NCBI RefSeq assembly: GCF_002161055.1 | Contig: NZ_NFLT01000003.1 | Coordinates: forward strand, 62,001 to 126,000 | Source of the DNA: Tyzzerella sp. An114 | GTDB taxonomy: Bacteria; Bacillota; Clostridia; Lachnospirales; Anaerotignaceae | Length of the DNA: 64,000 nucleotides | Direction of reading: 5' to 3' | Part shown: positions 8,580 to 17,212 of the stretch, in pieces | Layout: each line of letters begins with the position of its first letter | Numbering within the stretch: position 1 is the first letter of the stretch | Notes under the pieces: generated by a model | Told to the model about the DNA's origin: nothing | The model's database searches: none | Seen by the model: only the letters and a program-made list of their open reading frames with translations | Program-made: the position numbers and the translations under genes

Positions 8580-9617
8580 ATGAAGACAAGCGATTTTTAT
8601 TACGATTTACCAGAGGAGCTTATAGCTCAGGAACCTTTAAAAGATAGGTCATCATCAAGATTATTGGTTCTTGATAATGAAACTGGTGAAATTGAACACA
8701 GAATATTTAAAGATATTACAGAGTATCTTCAAGAGGGAGATTGTCTTGTAATAAATGACACAAAGGTTTTACCTGCTCGTCTTATTGGTGAGAGAGTGGG
8801 AACAGGAGCAAGAATTGAAATATTACTTCTTGTCAGAAAAAATATTGATACTTGGGAAGTCCTTGTAAAACCAGGTAAAAAAGCTAGACCAGGAGACAAA
8901 GTTTCTTTTGGTGGTGGAAAACTTGTAGCTGAAATACTTGAAACAATAGAGGGCGGAAATAGGATTATAAAATTCCATTATGATGGAGTTTTTGAAAATA
9001 TACTTGAGGAGCTTGGGGAAATGCCTTTACCTCCTTATATAACTCATAAACTTGAGGACAAAAACCGTTACCAGACTGTATACGCAGAACATGACGGCTC
9101 AGCTGCTGCTCCAACAGCCGGACTTCACTTTACACCGGAATTGTTGGAAAAAATAAAAAATATGGGTGTTAAAATTGCCCATGTTACATTACACGTTGGT
9201 CTTGGAACATTTAGACCTGTTAAAGTTGATGATGTTACAAACCATGAAATGCACTCTGAGTATTATGTAGTTGAAAAATCACAGGCAGATATAATAAATG
9301 ACACAAAGAAAAATGGTGGACGTGTTATAGCTGTTGGAACAACGAGTACAAGAACTCTTGAGTCTGTTACAGATGAAAACGGTGTTGTCCATGAGGGAAA
9401 CGGTTGGACAAAGATATTTATATATCCAGGATACAAATTTAAGGCTATTGACTGTCTTATAACAAACTTCCATCTTCCAGAGTCCACTCTCGTTATGCTT
9501 GTTTCTGCTTTAGCTGGAAAAGAAAATATATTTAAGGCTTATGAAATTGCTGTTAAAGAAAAATATAGATTTTTTAGTTTTGGTGACGCTATGTTTATAA
9601 AGGTCGGGAAAAAATAA
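8580..9617 (+). CDS. queA: S-adenosylmethionine:tRNA ribosyltransferase-isomerase
   Basis: QueA transfers and isomerises the ribose of S-adenosylmethionine onto 7-aminomethyl-7-deazaguanine in tRNA, making epoxyqueuosine in the wobble position. The 345-residue length is typical. Signatures include [15 protein letters not shown] at the N terminus, [24 protein letters not shown], the [15 protein letters not shown] motif and [14 protein letters not shown]. The ATG follows TTGGAGA. No tgt or other queuosine gene lies next to it here. Confidence 0.97.
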   Translation: MKTSDFYYDLPEELIAQEPLKDRSSSRLLVLDNETGEIEHRIFKDITEYLQEGDCLVINDTKVLPARLIGERVGTGARIEILLLVRKNIDTWEVLVKPGKKARPGDKVSFGGGKLVAEILETIEGGNRIIKFHYDGVFENILEELGEMPLPPYITHKLEDKNRYQTVYAEHDGSAAAPTAGLHFTPELLEKIKNMGVKIAHVTLHVGLGTFRPVKVDDVTNHEMHSEYYVVEKSQADIINDTKKNGGRVIAVGTTSTRTLESVTDENGVVHEGNGWTKIFIYPGYKFKAIDCLITNFHLPESTLVMLVSALAGKENIFKAYEIAVKEKYRFFSFGDAMFIKVGKK

Positions 9618-9633
9618 TTTTTATAATTTTCAT

Positions 9634-9661
9634 TAAAGGTGCAGATTTTTTCTGCACCTTT
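9634..9661 (+). terminator. Hairpin after queA
   Basis: An eleven-base stem AAAGGTGCAGA/TCTGCACCTTT surrounds a six-base T loop. The T run after it is short, so termination may be partial and some read-through into the HAD gene is possible. Confidence 0.65.
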
Positions 9662-9689
9662 AAATAACCCCTTAAAAAGGAGTGATTTT

Positions 9690-10523
9690 ATGTATAAAAT
9701 GGCTGTTATTGATATAGACGGTACGCTTGCAGGAAATTTTGGTACTATATCAAAAGAAAATATAATGGCTATAAAGGAAGCTAGAAAAAAAGGGTATATT
9801 GTAACTTTATGTACAGGAAGAAACATAACAAAAACAATACCTGTTGCAAAAAAGACAGACACACAAGTTCCTTTTGCCTGTATAGATGGTACATTACTTT
9901 ATAATTTGAAACAAAAAAAGATAACAAATGACCTTGCTATAACTCTTGATGAAAAAAATTTTATAATAGAAGCGGCTAAAGATGAACCTCTTATGATAGA
10001 AATTTCTGACGGTTATATGTATCATAAATATTTTAAAAGTAAAGAGTATTACAAATATGATGTTTTTAATGAACACAATTTAAAAGGTTTTATAAAAAGC
10101 TACATTGGAGGAATACGTTTTTATCATGATTTCAATAAAATATTAAATCTCAAAGAACCTCTTTATCAGGTTGTATTGGGAGGGGAAAAAGAAACTGTTC
10201 AGAAAGTTTGTGATAAAATACGTAAAAATGGTATGGAAGACATTGAAATACGTGATAATCTTTGGGATAACTATGCTTTTATACATAGAAAAGGCATAAG
10301 AAAAGAGAGAGGTGTTTTGGAGCTTTGCAATTATTTTAATGTATCAATAGATGAGGTTATAGCCATAGGTGATGACATGAATGACATTGATATGTTAAAA
10401 TCAGCCGGTTTAGGTGTAGCTATGGGAAATGCAAAGGATATTGTAAAAGAAAATGCTGATGAGATTGCTCCTACAAATGTTGAAAATGGTGTTGCCTATA
10501 TATTAAATAAATATTTTGTCTGA
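9690..10523 (+). CDS. Cof-type HAD-superfamily hydrolase
   Basis: A 277-residue HAD hydrolase of the Cof/YidA type, probably a sugar- or nucleotide-phosphate phosphatase in the cytoplasm. Motif I is DIDGTL near residue 7, motif II lies in TLCTGRN, and motifs III/IV lie in AIGDDMNDIDML with the following GLGVAMGNA. A large cap domain is inserted between motifs II and III. I took the ATG at 9690, preceded by AAAGGAG; an open frame extends upstream through the hairpin and is not coding. The substrate cannot be told from sequence. It is followed closely by rarA. Confidence 0.9.
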   Translation: MYKMAVIDIDGTLAGNFGTISKENIMAIKEARKKGYIVTLCTGRNITKTIPVAKKTDTQVPFACIDGTLLYNLKQKKITNDLAITLDEKNFIIEAAKDEPLMIEISDGYMYHKYFKSKEYYKYDVFNEHNLKGFIKSYIGGIRFYHDFNKILNLKEPLYQVVLGGEKETVQKVCDKIRKNGMEDIEIRDNLWDNYAFIHRKGIRKERGVLELCNYFNVSIDEVIAIGDDMNDIDMLKSAGLGVAMGNAKDIVKENADEIAPTNVENGVAYILNKYFV

Positions 10524-10538
10524 TTGGAGGGATTTGTA

Positions 10539-11855
10539 TTGGATTTATTTGAATACAACAGACAAAAAAGTATGGAGAAGGAGTCTCCTTTAGCTTCAAG
10601 ATTGAGACCTAGAACTCTTGAGGAATTTTGTGGTCAAGAGCATATTGTGGGAAAAGGTTGTCTTTTGTATAGAGCTATAAAAGCTGACAGAATAAGTTCT
10701 GTAATATTTTATGGTCCACCAGGGACAGGAAAAACTACTTTGGCAAAAATAATTGCAAACACAACAAAAAGTATATTTACACAGCTTAATGCTACAACGT
10801 CAGGAACAAAAGACATTAAAGATGTTGTTGACAGGGCTAAATATGACATGGGAGCAACAGGACAAAGGACAATACTTTTTATTGATGAGATACACCGTTT
10901 CAATAAATCTCAACAGGACTCATTGCTTCCTCATGTAGAAGATGGAACAATTATACTTATAGGTGCAACAACTGAAAATCCATATTTTGAAGTTAATAAA
11001 GCTTTAGTATCTCGTTCCATTATATTTGAGCTTAAACCTCTTACAAAAAATGATATAAAGACAATAATAAAAAGGGCGTTGTATGACAAAGAAAGAGGAA
11101 TGGGGATTTATAACTGTGATATAACAGAGGAAGCCTTGGATTTTATGGCTGATGTATCAAATGGAGATGCAAGAACAGCTTTAAATGCCCTTGAATTGGC
11201 TGTACTTACAACAGAAAAAAATGATGATGATAAAATTCATATAGATATTAATATTGCACAGGAGTGCATACAGAAAAGGGCATTAAATTATGACAAAGAC
11301 GGTGACAATCACTATGATACAGTATCAGCTTTTATTAAAAGTATGAGAGGTTCTGACCCTGACGCAGCTATATATTATTTGGCTAAAATGATATATGCAG
11401 GAGAAGACCCTAAATTTATTGCAAGACGTATTGTTATATGTGCCTCGGAAGATGTGGGAAATGCTGACCCTCATGCTTTACAGGTGGCTGTATCGGCGGC
11501 ACAGGCTGTAAATTTTATAGGTATGCCGGAAAGTCGTATAATACTTGCTCAAGCTGTAACTTATATTGCCTGTGCACCAAAAAGCAATGCTTCATATTTG
11601 GCAATAGATAAGGCTTTGGAAGATGTTAAAAATGTAAGTATAAAAACTGTTCCACCTCATTTAAAAGATTGTCATTACAGCGGTTCTTCTGAATTAGGTC
11701 ATATAGGATATAAATATGCCCATGATTATCCGGGACACTATGTAAAACAGCAGTATTTACCTGATGAGCTTTTAGACAAAGTGTATTATGAGCCAACTGA
11801 AAATGGTATTGAAAGAAAGATAAAAGAGTCTTTAAAAAGACTTAGAGGAATTTGA
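10539..11855 (+). CDS. rarA: Replication-associated recombination protein RarA (MgsA)
   Basis: RarA is an AAA+ ATPase acting at stalled replication forks. The 438 residues show the N-terminal LASRLRPRTLEEFCGQEH, Walker A GPPGTGKTT, Walker B ILFIDEIHRFNKSQQD, sensor 1 IGATTENP, and the MgsA C-terminal region with ARRIVICASEDVGNADP and the CAPKSNASY segment. The start is TTG at 10539, because TTGGAGGG lies seven bases upstream. The C-terminal region also resembles the stand-alone protein at 32660-33268. It directly follows the HAD gene. Confidence 0.95.
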   Translation: MDLFEYNRQKSMEKESPLASRLRPRTLEEFCGQEHIVGKGCLLYRAIKADRISSVIFYGPPGTGKTTLAKIIANTTKSIFTQLNATTSGTKDIKDVVDRAKYDMGATGQRTILFIDEIHRFNKSQQDSLLPHVEDGTIILIGATTENPYFEVNKALVSRSIIFELKPLTKNDIKTIIKRALYDKERGMGIYNCDITEEALDFMADVSNGDARTALNALELAVLTTEKNDDDKIHIDINIAQECIQKRALNYDKDGDNHYDTVSAFIKSMRGSDPDAAIYYLAKMIYAGEDPKFIARRIVICASEDVGNADPHALQVAVSAAQAVNFIGMPESRIILAQAVTYIACAPKSNASYLAIDKALEDVKNVSIKTVPPHLKDCHYSGSSELGHIGYKYAHDYPGHYVKQQYLPDELLDKVYYEPTENGIERKIKESLKRLRGI

Positions 11856-11892
11856 AATACATAAACGGATTTATCCGTTTATGTATTTTTTT
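11855..11892 (+). terminator. Terminator after rarA
   Basis: A long near-perfect stem, ATACATAAACGGAT paired with ATCCGTTTATGTAT, is followed by a T run. Confidence 0.9.
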
Positions 11893-11924
11893 GAGTAAAA
11901 ATATAATGTAGGTCGTATATTGTA

Positions 11925-11953
11925 TTGAATATAAAAAATATATCTGTTAAAAT
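11925..11953 (+). promoter_or_regulatory. Promoter of the padR-MATE operon
   Basis: -35 TTGAAT (11925-11930) and -10 TAAAAT (11948-11953) are separated by 17 bases. The padR start codon lies 30 bases downstream, leaving a short leader. Confidence 0.6.
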
Positions 11954-11982
11954 ATATCGGAATAGATATAGGAGGTGTTTTT

Positions 11983-12390
11983 TTGAAGTTTCCTTTTATA
12001 AAAATGAATATATTACAATATATGTGTTCATATGGAGAGTTGACAGGATACAGTTTTATGAGATATTGCCGTGAGAAGGGTATAAAGGTTTCCAGTGGTA
12101 CAATATATCCTCATTTAAAGGAGTTGGAGGAGCTTGGTATAATATCTTTTAGACAGGACGGAAAAAGAAAGGTTTATACTATAACTGAAAAAGGTCAAGA
12201 ATTTATAGAAAAACTATCTACTAATGATACTCCTCAAATGCTTTATAGTTCTGTTACAAGATTTTATAATGTATTGACTATGACTATATGGAATGATATT
12301 GAAAGTTTAAAGGAATTAAAAAAATCTGTAAAGATTTTTGAAAATACTCTTGATGAGTATATAGATATAATTGAAAACAAGGAGGAATAA
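11983..12390 (+). CDS. PadR-family transcriptional regulator
   Basis: A 135-residue winged-helix regulator. The N-terminal domain has the family pattern MNILQYMCSYGELTGYSFM, then VSSGTIYPHLKELEELGIISFRQDGKRKVYTITEKGQEFI (about residues 38-77). A C-terminal helical dimerisation segment follows. PadR proteins usually repress a neighbouring efflux or stress gene and release DNA on ligand binding. Here the next gene, two bases on, is a MATE transporter, so autoregulation of this pair is the natural inference. The start is TTG after GGAGGTG. Confidence 0.88.
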   Translation: MKFPFIKMNILQYMCSYGELTGYSFMRYCREKGIKVSSGTIYPHLKELEELGIISFRQDGKRKVYTITEKGQEFIEKLSTNDTPQMLYSSVTRFYNVLTMTIWNDIESLKELKKSVKIFENTLDEYIDIIENKEE

Positions 12391-12392
12391 AA

Positions 12393-13766
12393 ATGGATAA
12401 ACAATCCGTTGATTTGGGAAAGGACAGTGTTGGTAAACTTTTATTAAAACTGTCTGTTCCTGCAATTACAGCACAGATTATAAATGCGCTGTATAATATA
12501 GTTGACCGTATGTATATAGGGCATATACCTGAAAATGGTGACCTTGCTCTTACAGGTTTGGGGCTTTGTTTCCCTGTAATAATTATCATTATGGCTTTTG
12601 CCTCTCTTATGGCACAGGGAGCTGCTCCAATAGCTGCCATACATATGGGTAAAAACGATAATGATACAGCTGAAAACATAATGGGAAATAGCTTTATAAT
12701 GCTTATAATAGCGGCTATTGTTATAACAGTAGTTTTTCAAATTTTTAGAGAACCTATATTATATGCTATGGGAGCCAGTAACAACACAATAGTTTATGCA
12801 TCACAGTATCTTAGAATATATCTTTGGGGAACATTGCCTGTACTTTTAACTCTTGGTATGAATATGTTTGTAAATACTCAAGGATTTTCTAAGGTTGGTA
12901 TGAAAACTGTTTTGATTGGTGCTATATCAAATATAATACTTGACCCTATATTTATTTATGGTTTTGATATGGGAGTAGAAGGTGCAGCCTATGCCACAAT
13001 TATTTCTCAAACAATATCTGCTGTTTGGGTTATGGCATTTCTTTTTGGAAAACAGACTAAATTGCGTCTTAAAAAGAAAAATTTCAGACTTAAAAAATCA
13101 ATACTCATTCCTGCATTATCATTGGGGCTTTCTCCTTTTGTGATGACAGGAACAGAAAGTCTTATAAATATAGTTTTAAACACATCTTTACAGAGAACAG
13201 GTGGAGATATTGCTGTTGGTGCTATGACAATAATATCTAGTGTAATGCAGTTTGTATTCCTTCCTTTACAGGGACTTGGACAGGGTGCACAGCCTATTGT
13301 AAGTTATAATTTTGGTGCTAAAAACTATTCAAGAGTTAAAGAAACATTTAAACTTTTTATAAAGACAGCTATATGTATGACAGCTGTTGTTTGGGTTGTA
13401 ACTGTATTTGGTTCTCCTTTAATATCAAAGGTATTTACAAAGAGTGAAGAACTTATAGCTTTTACAGTTCCAGCTATGAGAACATATTTCTTTATGGTTG
13501 TTGCTATGGGTGTACAGACATCTTGCCAGCAAACATTCCTTGCAACAGGTCAAGCTAAAGTTTCTCTTTTCCTTGCACTTTTGAGAAAAATTATATTGCT
13601 TGCACCTTTAGCTATAACTTTTTCTTATATATGGGGTTCAAAAGGTGTTTTCTTCGCAGAGCCAGTTTCAGACTTAACAGCTGCAACAGTTACATTTATA
13701 ATGTTTATGAGAAATAGACGTTATATTTTTGAGGGATTAGACAAAAAAAGAATAAATATTGAATAA
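12393..13766 (+). CDS. MATE-family multidrug/Na+ antiporter
   Basis: A 457-residue integral membrane protein of the MATE efflux family with about 12 transmembrane segments. It starts SVDLGKDSVGKLLLKLSVPAITAQIINALYNIVDRMYIGH, a typical MATE N terminus. The two-fold repeat is seen again at LSLGLSPFVMTGTESLINIVLNTSLQ and QGLGQGAQPIVSYNFGA. MATE proteins export cationic drugs or metabolites using ion gradients. Co-transcription with padR suggests inducible efflux of an unknown compound. AAGGAGG precedes the ATG. Confidence 0.93.
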   Translation: MDKQSVDLGKDSVGKLLLKLSVPAITAQIINALYNIVDRMYIGHIPENGDLALTGLGLCFPVIIIIMAFASLMAQGAAPIAAIHMGKNDNDTAENIMGNSFIMLIIAAIVITVVFQIFREPILYAMGASNNTIVYASQYLRIYLWGTLPVLLTLGMNMFVNTQGFSKVGMKTVLIGAISNIILDPIFIYGFDMGVEGAAYATIISQTISAVWVMAFLFGKQTKLRLKKKNFRLKKSILIPALSLGLSPFVMTGTESLINIVLNTSLQRTGGDIAVGAMTIISSVMQFVFLPLQGLGQGAQPIVSYNFGAKNYSRVKETFKLFIKTAICMTAVVWVVTVFGSPLISKVFTKSEELIAFTVPAMRTYFFMVVAMGVQTSCQQTFLATGQAKVSLFLALLRKIILLAPLAITFSYIWGSKGVFFAEPVSDLTAATVTFIMFMRNRRYIFEGLDKKRINIE

Positions 13767-13780
13767 TAATAATAAATAAT

Positions 13781-13813
13781 AAAGGGGCAGAATATATTCT
13801 GCCCTTTATTTTA
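13781..13813. terminator. Bidirectional terminator between MATE and spoVAB
   Basis: The near-perfect palindrome around GGGCAGAATATATTCTGCCC is flanked by A-rich and T-rich arms. It can serve both the plus-strand MATE gene and the minus-strand spoVA genes. Confidence 0.88.
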
Positions 13814-13814
13814 T

Positions 13815-14240
13815 TTAAAAAAGAGATATAAAAACTCCTGCCATTTTACCCAATGCCATGGCTAATATAAAAGCCCATATTCCTTTTAATATTCTTAAAC
13901 GCCTTCTAAATACAGGCATTACATTTAAAACCTCAGCAAGGGCTATTGCCAAAACTCCAACAAATATTCCTGTTAAAAATGAAAATATGGGAAGTAAAAT
14001 TTTAAAATTTCCTATATTAATATTTACGAATGTTAATATTGTACCTAAAATTCCCCCTATAACAATAATATCTTCATATAGAGGTATTCTACTTACTGTT
14101 TTAGTTTTTTGTGCCATTCTTGGAACAATTCCTATCATTGCTATAAAAGCAAATACACCACCCGATATTACAACTCCTGATGAAAGTCCGAAAAATGCCA
14201 TTATAATGTTTTTTAAAATATTATTAAAAATACTATTCAG
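13815..14240 (-). CDS. spoVAB: Stage V sporulation protein AB
   Basis: About 141 residues, mostly transmembrane (four or so segments), matching SpoVAB: GLSSGVVISGGVFAFIAMIGIVPRMAQKT, then the YEDIIVIGGILGT segment and the C-terminal WAFILAMALGKMAGVFISLF. The SpoVA proteins form the inner-membrane channel for dipicolinic acid in spores. An upstream TTG at 14261 opens the same frame, but AAGGAGG lies inside that extension. I therefore place the start at CTG 14240, which gives an eight-base overlap with spoVAA. The start is uncertain; the identity is good. Confidence 0.88.
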   Translation of the reverse strand: MNSIFNNILKNIIMAFFGLSSGVVISGGVFAFIAMIGIVPRMAQKTKTVSRIPLYEDIIVIGGILGTILTFVNINIGNFKILLPIFSFLTGIFVGVLAIALAEVLNVMPVFRRRLRILKGIWAFILAMALGKMAGVFISLF

Positions 14241-14850
14241 TTTTTCTCTCCTCCTTTTCAAGAGTTGCTATTATACTATCTGTGGTCTCTTTCTCATAGG
14301 TTGTCATTTGAACTTCTATTGGTGTTGGGTCTTTTGTGATGTATTTTTTTGAAAAATGATTAAAGAATACTATTATACCAACTCCCAATCCTATTCCGTA
14401 GGGTACAGTTATAATAGGATTATTTTCTTTGTACTCTCCTGAAAGCATATAGCTGAAATTTCCAAAAATTTTAGGTATCTCTGCATCAGCATGAAAACTC
14501 ATTATTGCAGTTATAGAACCAGCAAAAAGTACAGCTGATACAAATAATATTTTTATTGTCTCAATAAATCCACCGGCTTTTCTTGACTTTATTTGATATT
14601 CAATTAAAGTATCTATTTCCCCTAAATTTGAAACTGTTGCATTTGGATATTTTAAATTTATAGCTTTTACAATATCCATTACTGATATAACTTTTTCACA
14701 GTCTTTTTCAGAGTTTATTGTGGTGACAATTATATTTTCTATATCTTTTGAAACTCCTCCTGATACAAAAATTTCACCTATGTCCTTTAAATATATTGCT
14801 TTTTTACCTATTATAAGTATTTTCCTTTTAGGTTTTATATAAATATCCAT
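14233..14850 (-). CDS. spoVAA: Stage V sporulation protein AA
   Basis: About 205 residues. The N-terminal soluble domain MDIYIKPKRKILIIGKKAIYLKDIGEIF is the SpoVAA signature. Two transmembrane segments follow (near FIETIKILFVSAVLFAGSITAIMSF and VPYGIGLGVGIIVFF), with the family motif KDPTPIEVQMTTYEKET. It acts in the spore membrane with the other SpoVA proteins in dipicolinate movement. The ATG at 14850 follows AGGTG; a GTG three codons upstream is less likely. Unlike in Bacillus, spoVAC-AD-AE are not adjacent; they lie at 36559-38400. Confidence 0.92.
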   Translation of the reverse strand: MDIYIKPKRKILIIGKKAIYLKDIGEIFVSGGVSKDIENIIVTTINSEKDCEKVISVMDIVKAINLKYPNATVSNLGEIDTLIEYQIKSRKAGGFIETIKILFVSAVLFAGSITAIMSFHADAEIPKIFGNFSYMLSGEYKENNPIITVPYGIGLGVGIIVFFNHFSKKYITKDPTPIEVQMTTYEKETTDSIIATLEKEERKTE

Positions 14851-14928
14851 TAAATACACCTGCCTTTTATGGTATTTTCCTTAAAAAATTACAGTTTTAT
14901 TCACTTTTGAAATAAAAATATATATTCG

Positions 14929-14957
14929 TTGACTGTATAAACACACTGTGCTAACAT
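14929..14957 (+). promoter_or_regulatory. Promoter of the 80-residue membrane protein gene
   Basis: -35 TTGACT (14929-14934) and -10 TAACAT (14952-14957) are separated by 17 bases, about 37 bases before the start codon. Confidence 0.6.
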
Positions 14958-14994
14958 TAAAAATACATAATCATAAAAAAAGAGGGATACTTAT

Positions 14995-15237
14995 ATGGAC
15001 AGCAAAAAACTTAAAATATTTGAGATTATTATAATTGCCGTTGCTCTTTTGGGTAGGGGATATATAGGTTTTGTAGCTTGGATAATATGGGCTTTGGAAA
15101 TAATTGTTGTTAAATGGATTGATATTAAAAAATCTGATGACCCTGAAGCTCTAAGTAATGTAAAAAAAGAAATTCCACTGTACATAGGTATATTTTTATT
15201 TTTCATAGCTGTAAAATTTTTTGTTGGAACATTTTAA
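14995..15237 (+). CDS. Small two-helix membrane protein, unknown
   Basis: An 80-residue protein with two or three hydrophobic segments (IFEIIIIAVALLGRGYIGFVAWIIWALEIIVV and IPLYIGIFLFFIAVKFFVGTF) joined by a charged loop (DIKKSDDPEALSNVKKE). I do not recognise a family. It has its own promoter, a GAGGG ribosome site and its own terminator, so it is a monocistronic expressed gene. It stands between spoVAA (divergent) and the ZIP transporter. Confidence 0.72.
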   Translation: MDSKKLKIFEIIIIAVALLGRGYIGFVAWIIWALEIIVVKWIDIKKSDDPEALSNVKKEIPLYIGIFLFFIAVKFFVGTF

Positions 15238-15258
15238 GACGGTTTTACCGTCTTTTTT
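15236..15258 (+). terminator. Terminator after the small membrane protein
   Basis: The stem AAGACGGT/ACCGTCTT with a three-base loop is followed directly by a T run. Confidence 0.85.
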
Positions 15259-15260
15259 TG

Positions 15261-15289
15261 TTGACAATATTTATACAGTATGTTATATT
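15261..15289 (+). promoter_or_regulatory. Promoter of the ZIP transporter gene
   Basis: Consensus -35 TTGACA (15261-15266) and -10 TATATT (15284-15289) are separated by 17 bases. Transcription would begin around 15296, just before the operator-like repeat. Confidence 0.72.
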
Positions 15290-15301
15290 TATAATATAAA
15301 A

Positions 15302-15317
15302 GTTAGATTAAGCTAAC
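15302..15317. promoter_or_regulatory. DtxR/MntR-type operator at the ZIP promoter
   Basis: GTTAGATTAAGCTAAC has five-base inverted arms around six bases, extended to AAAAGTTAG/CTAACTTTT at 15298-15321. The TTAG-N6-CTAA core is that of DtxR-family operators and matches the two repeats of the feo operon. It sits just downstream of the predicted transcription start, a good place for repression. The bound regulator is inferred; no DtxR-family gene is in the window. Confidence 0.62.
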
Positions 15318-15341
15318 TTTTTTTAAAAGGAGGTATATAAT

Positions 15342-16145
15342 ATGATGAATTCTTTGATTTGGGCTATAAAAGGAACTGGTTTTACATTTTTTATGACAGC
15401 CCTTGGTTCAGCAATGGTTTTTATATTTAGAAAAAATTTGAGCATGAATATAAATAGAATATTTTTAGGGTTTGCGGCAGGTGTTATGATAGCGGCTTCT
15501 GTATGGTCACTTATAATTCCTTCCATAGAAATGTCTGAAAATTTGGGATATATAGGTTGGGTTCCTGCCACAGGCGGTTTTATATTGGGAGTATTATTTC
15601 TTTTAGCACTTGATAATATTTTGCCTCATATACACCCTGATTTGGCAGGAGGAAAAGACACTATTGAAGGTGTATCATCATCTTTTAAGAGAAATACACT
15701 TCTTATGTCAGCTGTAACATTACATAATATACCTGAGGGAATGGCTGTTGGTCTTGCTTTTGCATTAGGTGCACAGCAAGGAGGAGAAGGGGCTTTTGCT
15801 CCTGCAATAGCTTTAGCTTTGGGAATGGGAATACAAAACTTTCCTGAAGGAGCTGCAATATCATTACCTTTAAGACAGGAAGGTATGTCAACATCAAAAT
15901 CATTTTTTATGGGAGCTATGTCTGGTTTTGTAGAACCTGTATTTGGAGTATTAACTGTTATAATAGCGGGAAGTGTTACACCTGTTATGCCATGGCTTTT
16001 AAGTTTTGCGGCAGGAGCTATGATGTATGTTGTTGTTGAAGAACTTATACCTGAGGCTCATTTGGGAGAACATTCAAATACAGGAACAATGGGAGTTATG
16101 ATAGGTTTTATTATAATGATGATTTTGGATGTAGCTTTGGGATAA
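15342..16145 (+). CDS. ZIP-family metal ion transporter
   Basis: A 267-residue ZIP (ZupT-like) transporter importing divalent metals such as zinc, iron or manganese. Eight transmembrane segments are apparent. The metal-site motifs are present: LHNIPEGMAVGLAFALG in helix IV and GIQNFPEGAAISLPLR in helix V, plus a histidine-containing loop (DNILPHIHPDLAGG). The C-terminal part has VVEELIPEAH. AAAGGAGG precedes the start. The operator shared with feo suggests repression by metal sufficiency and hints at iron or manganese as a substrate; that is inference. Confidence 0.92.
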   Translation: MMNSLIWAIKGTGFTFFMTALGSAMVFIFRKNLSMNINRIFLGFAAGVMIAASVWSLIIPSIEMSENLGYIGWVPATGGFILGVLFLLALDNILPHIHPDLAGGKDTIEGVSSSFKRNTLLMSAVTLHNIPEGMAVGLAFALGAQQGGEGAFAPAIALALGMGIQNFPEGAAISLPLRQEGMSTSKSFFMGAMSGFVEPVFGVLTVIIAGSVTPVMPWLLSFAAGAMMYVVVEELIPEAHLGEHSNTGTMGVMIGFIIMMILDVALG

Positions 16146-16160
16146 TTTTTTAATTAATAA

Positions 16161-16188
16161 AAAGATACTCTTTTGAGTATCTTTTTTT
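16161..16188 (+). terminator. Terminator after the ZIP gene
   Basis: The ten-base stem AAAGATACTC/GAGTATCTTT with a TTTT loop is followed by a T run. The 245 bases from here to the next gene are AT-rich; I found no convincing feature beyond a weak TTGCAA/TATTAT promoter pair at 16242-16269. Confidence 0.9.
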
Positions 16189-16433
16189 ATTGTAAATAAT
16201 TTTCTGTATAAAAGTAATTTTTGTATATTTTAAAATATAAGTTGCAAATATAATTTTTTAGTATATTATATTTAGGTAGGTCTTTTTGTTGAATACTATC
16301 GTAAAATGACTTTTTTTGAAATATATTATTAAATAATGTTACATAAGTTTTAAAATTTTGTTTTTATGAAACTTTTTATATGTTTTTTACATCTAATAAA
16401 AATATGAAGCTTAATTGAAAGATGGTGTTATTA

Positions 16434-17189
16434 TTGAAATTTAAATTGCTTGGTGCTGCTACTTTTGTTATAGTTGCAGTTCTGATTTTTAATATATTTG
16501 GAAAAAATGAAAATAATAAGGGAAGTAAACAGGCTGTATCAGAGGGCATTTTTATGTTGGAAACTATGGAGAATGCTGATGCTGATGTTGTTAAAGCTGA
16601 AATTGATGAGTTTCAAAATGAACTTTTTGCTCCACCTGCATCAGAAGATTTTTCAAACCTTACATATGGTCAGAGATTTGCTTCATCAGTTATAATAGGA
16701 GACTCAATAGCAGAAGGTCTCATTGATTATGGTATACTTTCTAGCTCAAATGTTATTGCACAAAAGGGCATGGTTGTGTCTAAGGCACAGACAGAGGTTA
16801 GCAATGCCATATCTAGAAATCCTCAAAATATTTTTATTTCTCTTGGTATGAATGATTTGGAATATTATAGGGGAAATACTGATAAATTTATAGGTTTTTA
16901 TAAAGAGAGGATAGAAGAAATAAAATCTAATTCTCCTAATACAAAAATATTTGTAAATAATATTATGCCTGTGCAGGAAAAAGCTATTGAAAAAAATGAA
17001 TATCTTTTACATATAGATGATTATAATGAAGGACTCAAAGCCATGTGTGATGAGATTGGAGCTGTATTTATAGATAATAGCGGTCTTATTGAGGGTATGG
17101 AAGATATATATCAAAATGACGGTATACATTTAAAATATGATTTTTACCCTTTATGGCTCGATAATATGGCAAAATATGCGGGAATTTAA
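16434..17189 (+). CDS. Membrane-anchored SGNH/GDSL hydrolase
   Basis: About 251 residues with an N-terminal signal anchor (LLGAATFVIVAVLIFNIFG) and an extracellular SGNH domain. Block I is VIIGDSIAEG with the nucleophile serine, block III is SLGMNDLEYY, and block V is NDGIHLKYDFY with the Asp-His pair. These enzymes hydrolyse or transfer acyl esters, often O-acetyl groups of surface glycans. TTG at 16434 is preferred because GATGGTG lies upstream; ATG at 16422 is the alternative. It heads an operon with DUF4358, MBOAT and DHHW genes, which points to surface-polymer O-acetylation. Confidence 0.85.
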   Translation: MKFKLLGAATFVIVAVLIFNIFGKNENNKGSKQAVSEGIFMLETMENADADVVKAEIDEFQNELFAPPASEDFSNLTYGQRFASSVIIGDSIAEGLIDYGILSSSNVIAQKGMVVSKAQTEVSNAISRNPQNIFISLGMNDLEYYRGNTDKFIGFYKERIEEIKSNSPNTKIFVNNIMPVQEKAIEKNEYLLHIDDYNEGLKAMCDEIGAVFIDNSGLIEGMEDIYQNDGIHLKYDFYPLWLDNMAKYAGI

Positions 17190-17212
17190 TTTTTTTTGGA
17201 AAGGTTTTTATT

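Noticed and set aside
13858-14352. A 164-codon plus-strand open frame
   Set aside because: It is antisense to spoVAB and spoVAA, which match their families in length and sequence and have ribosome sites.
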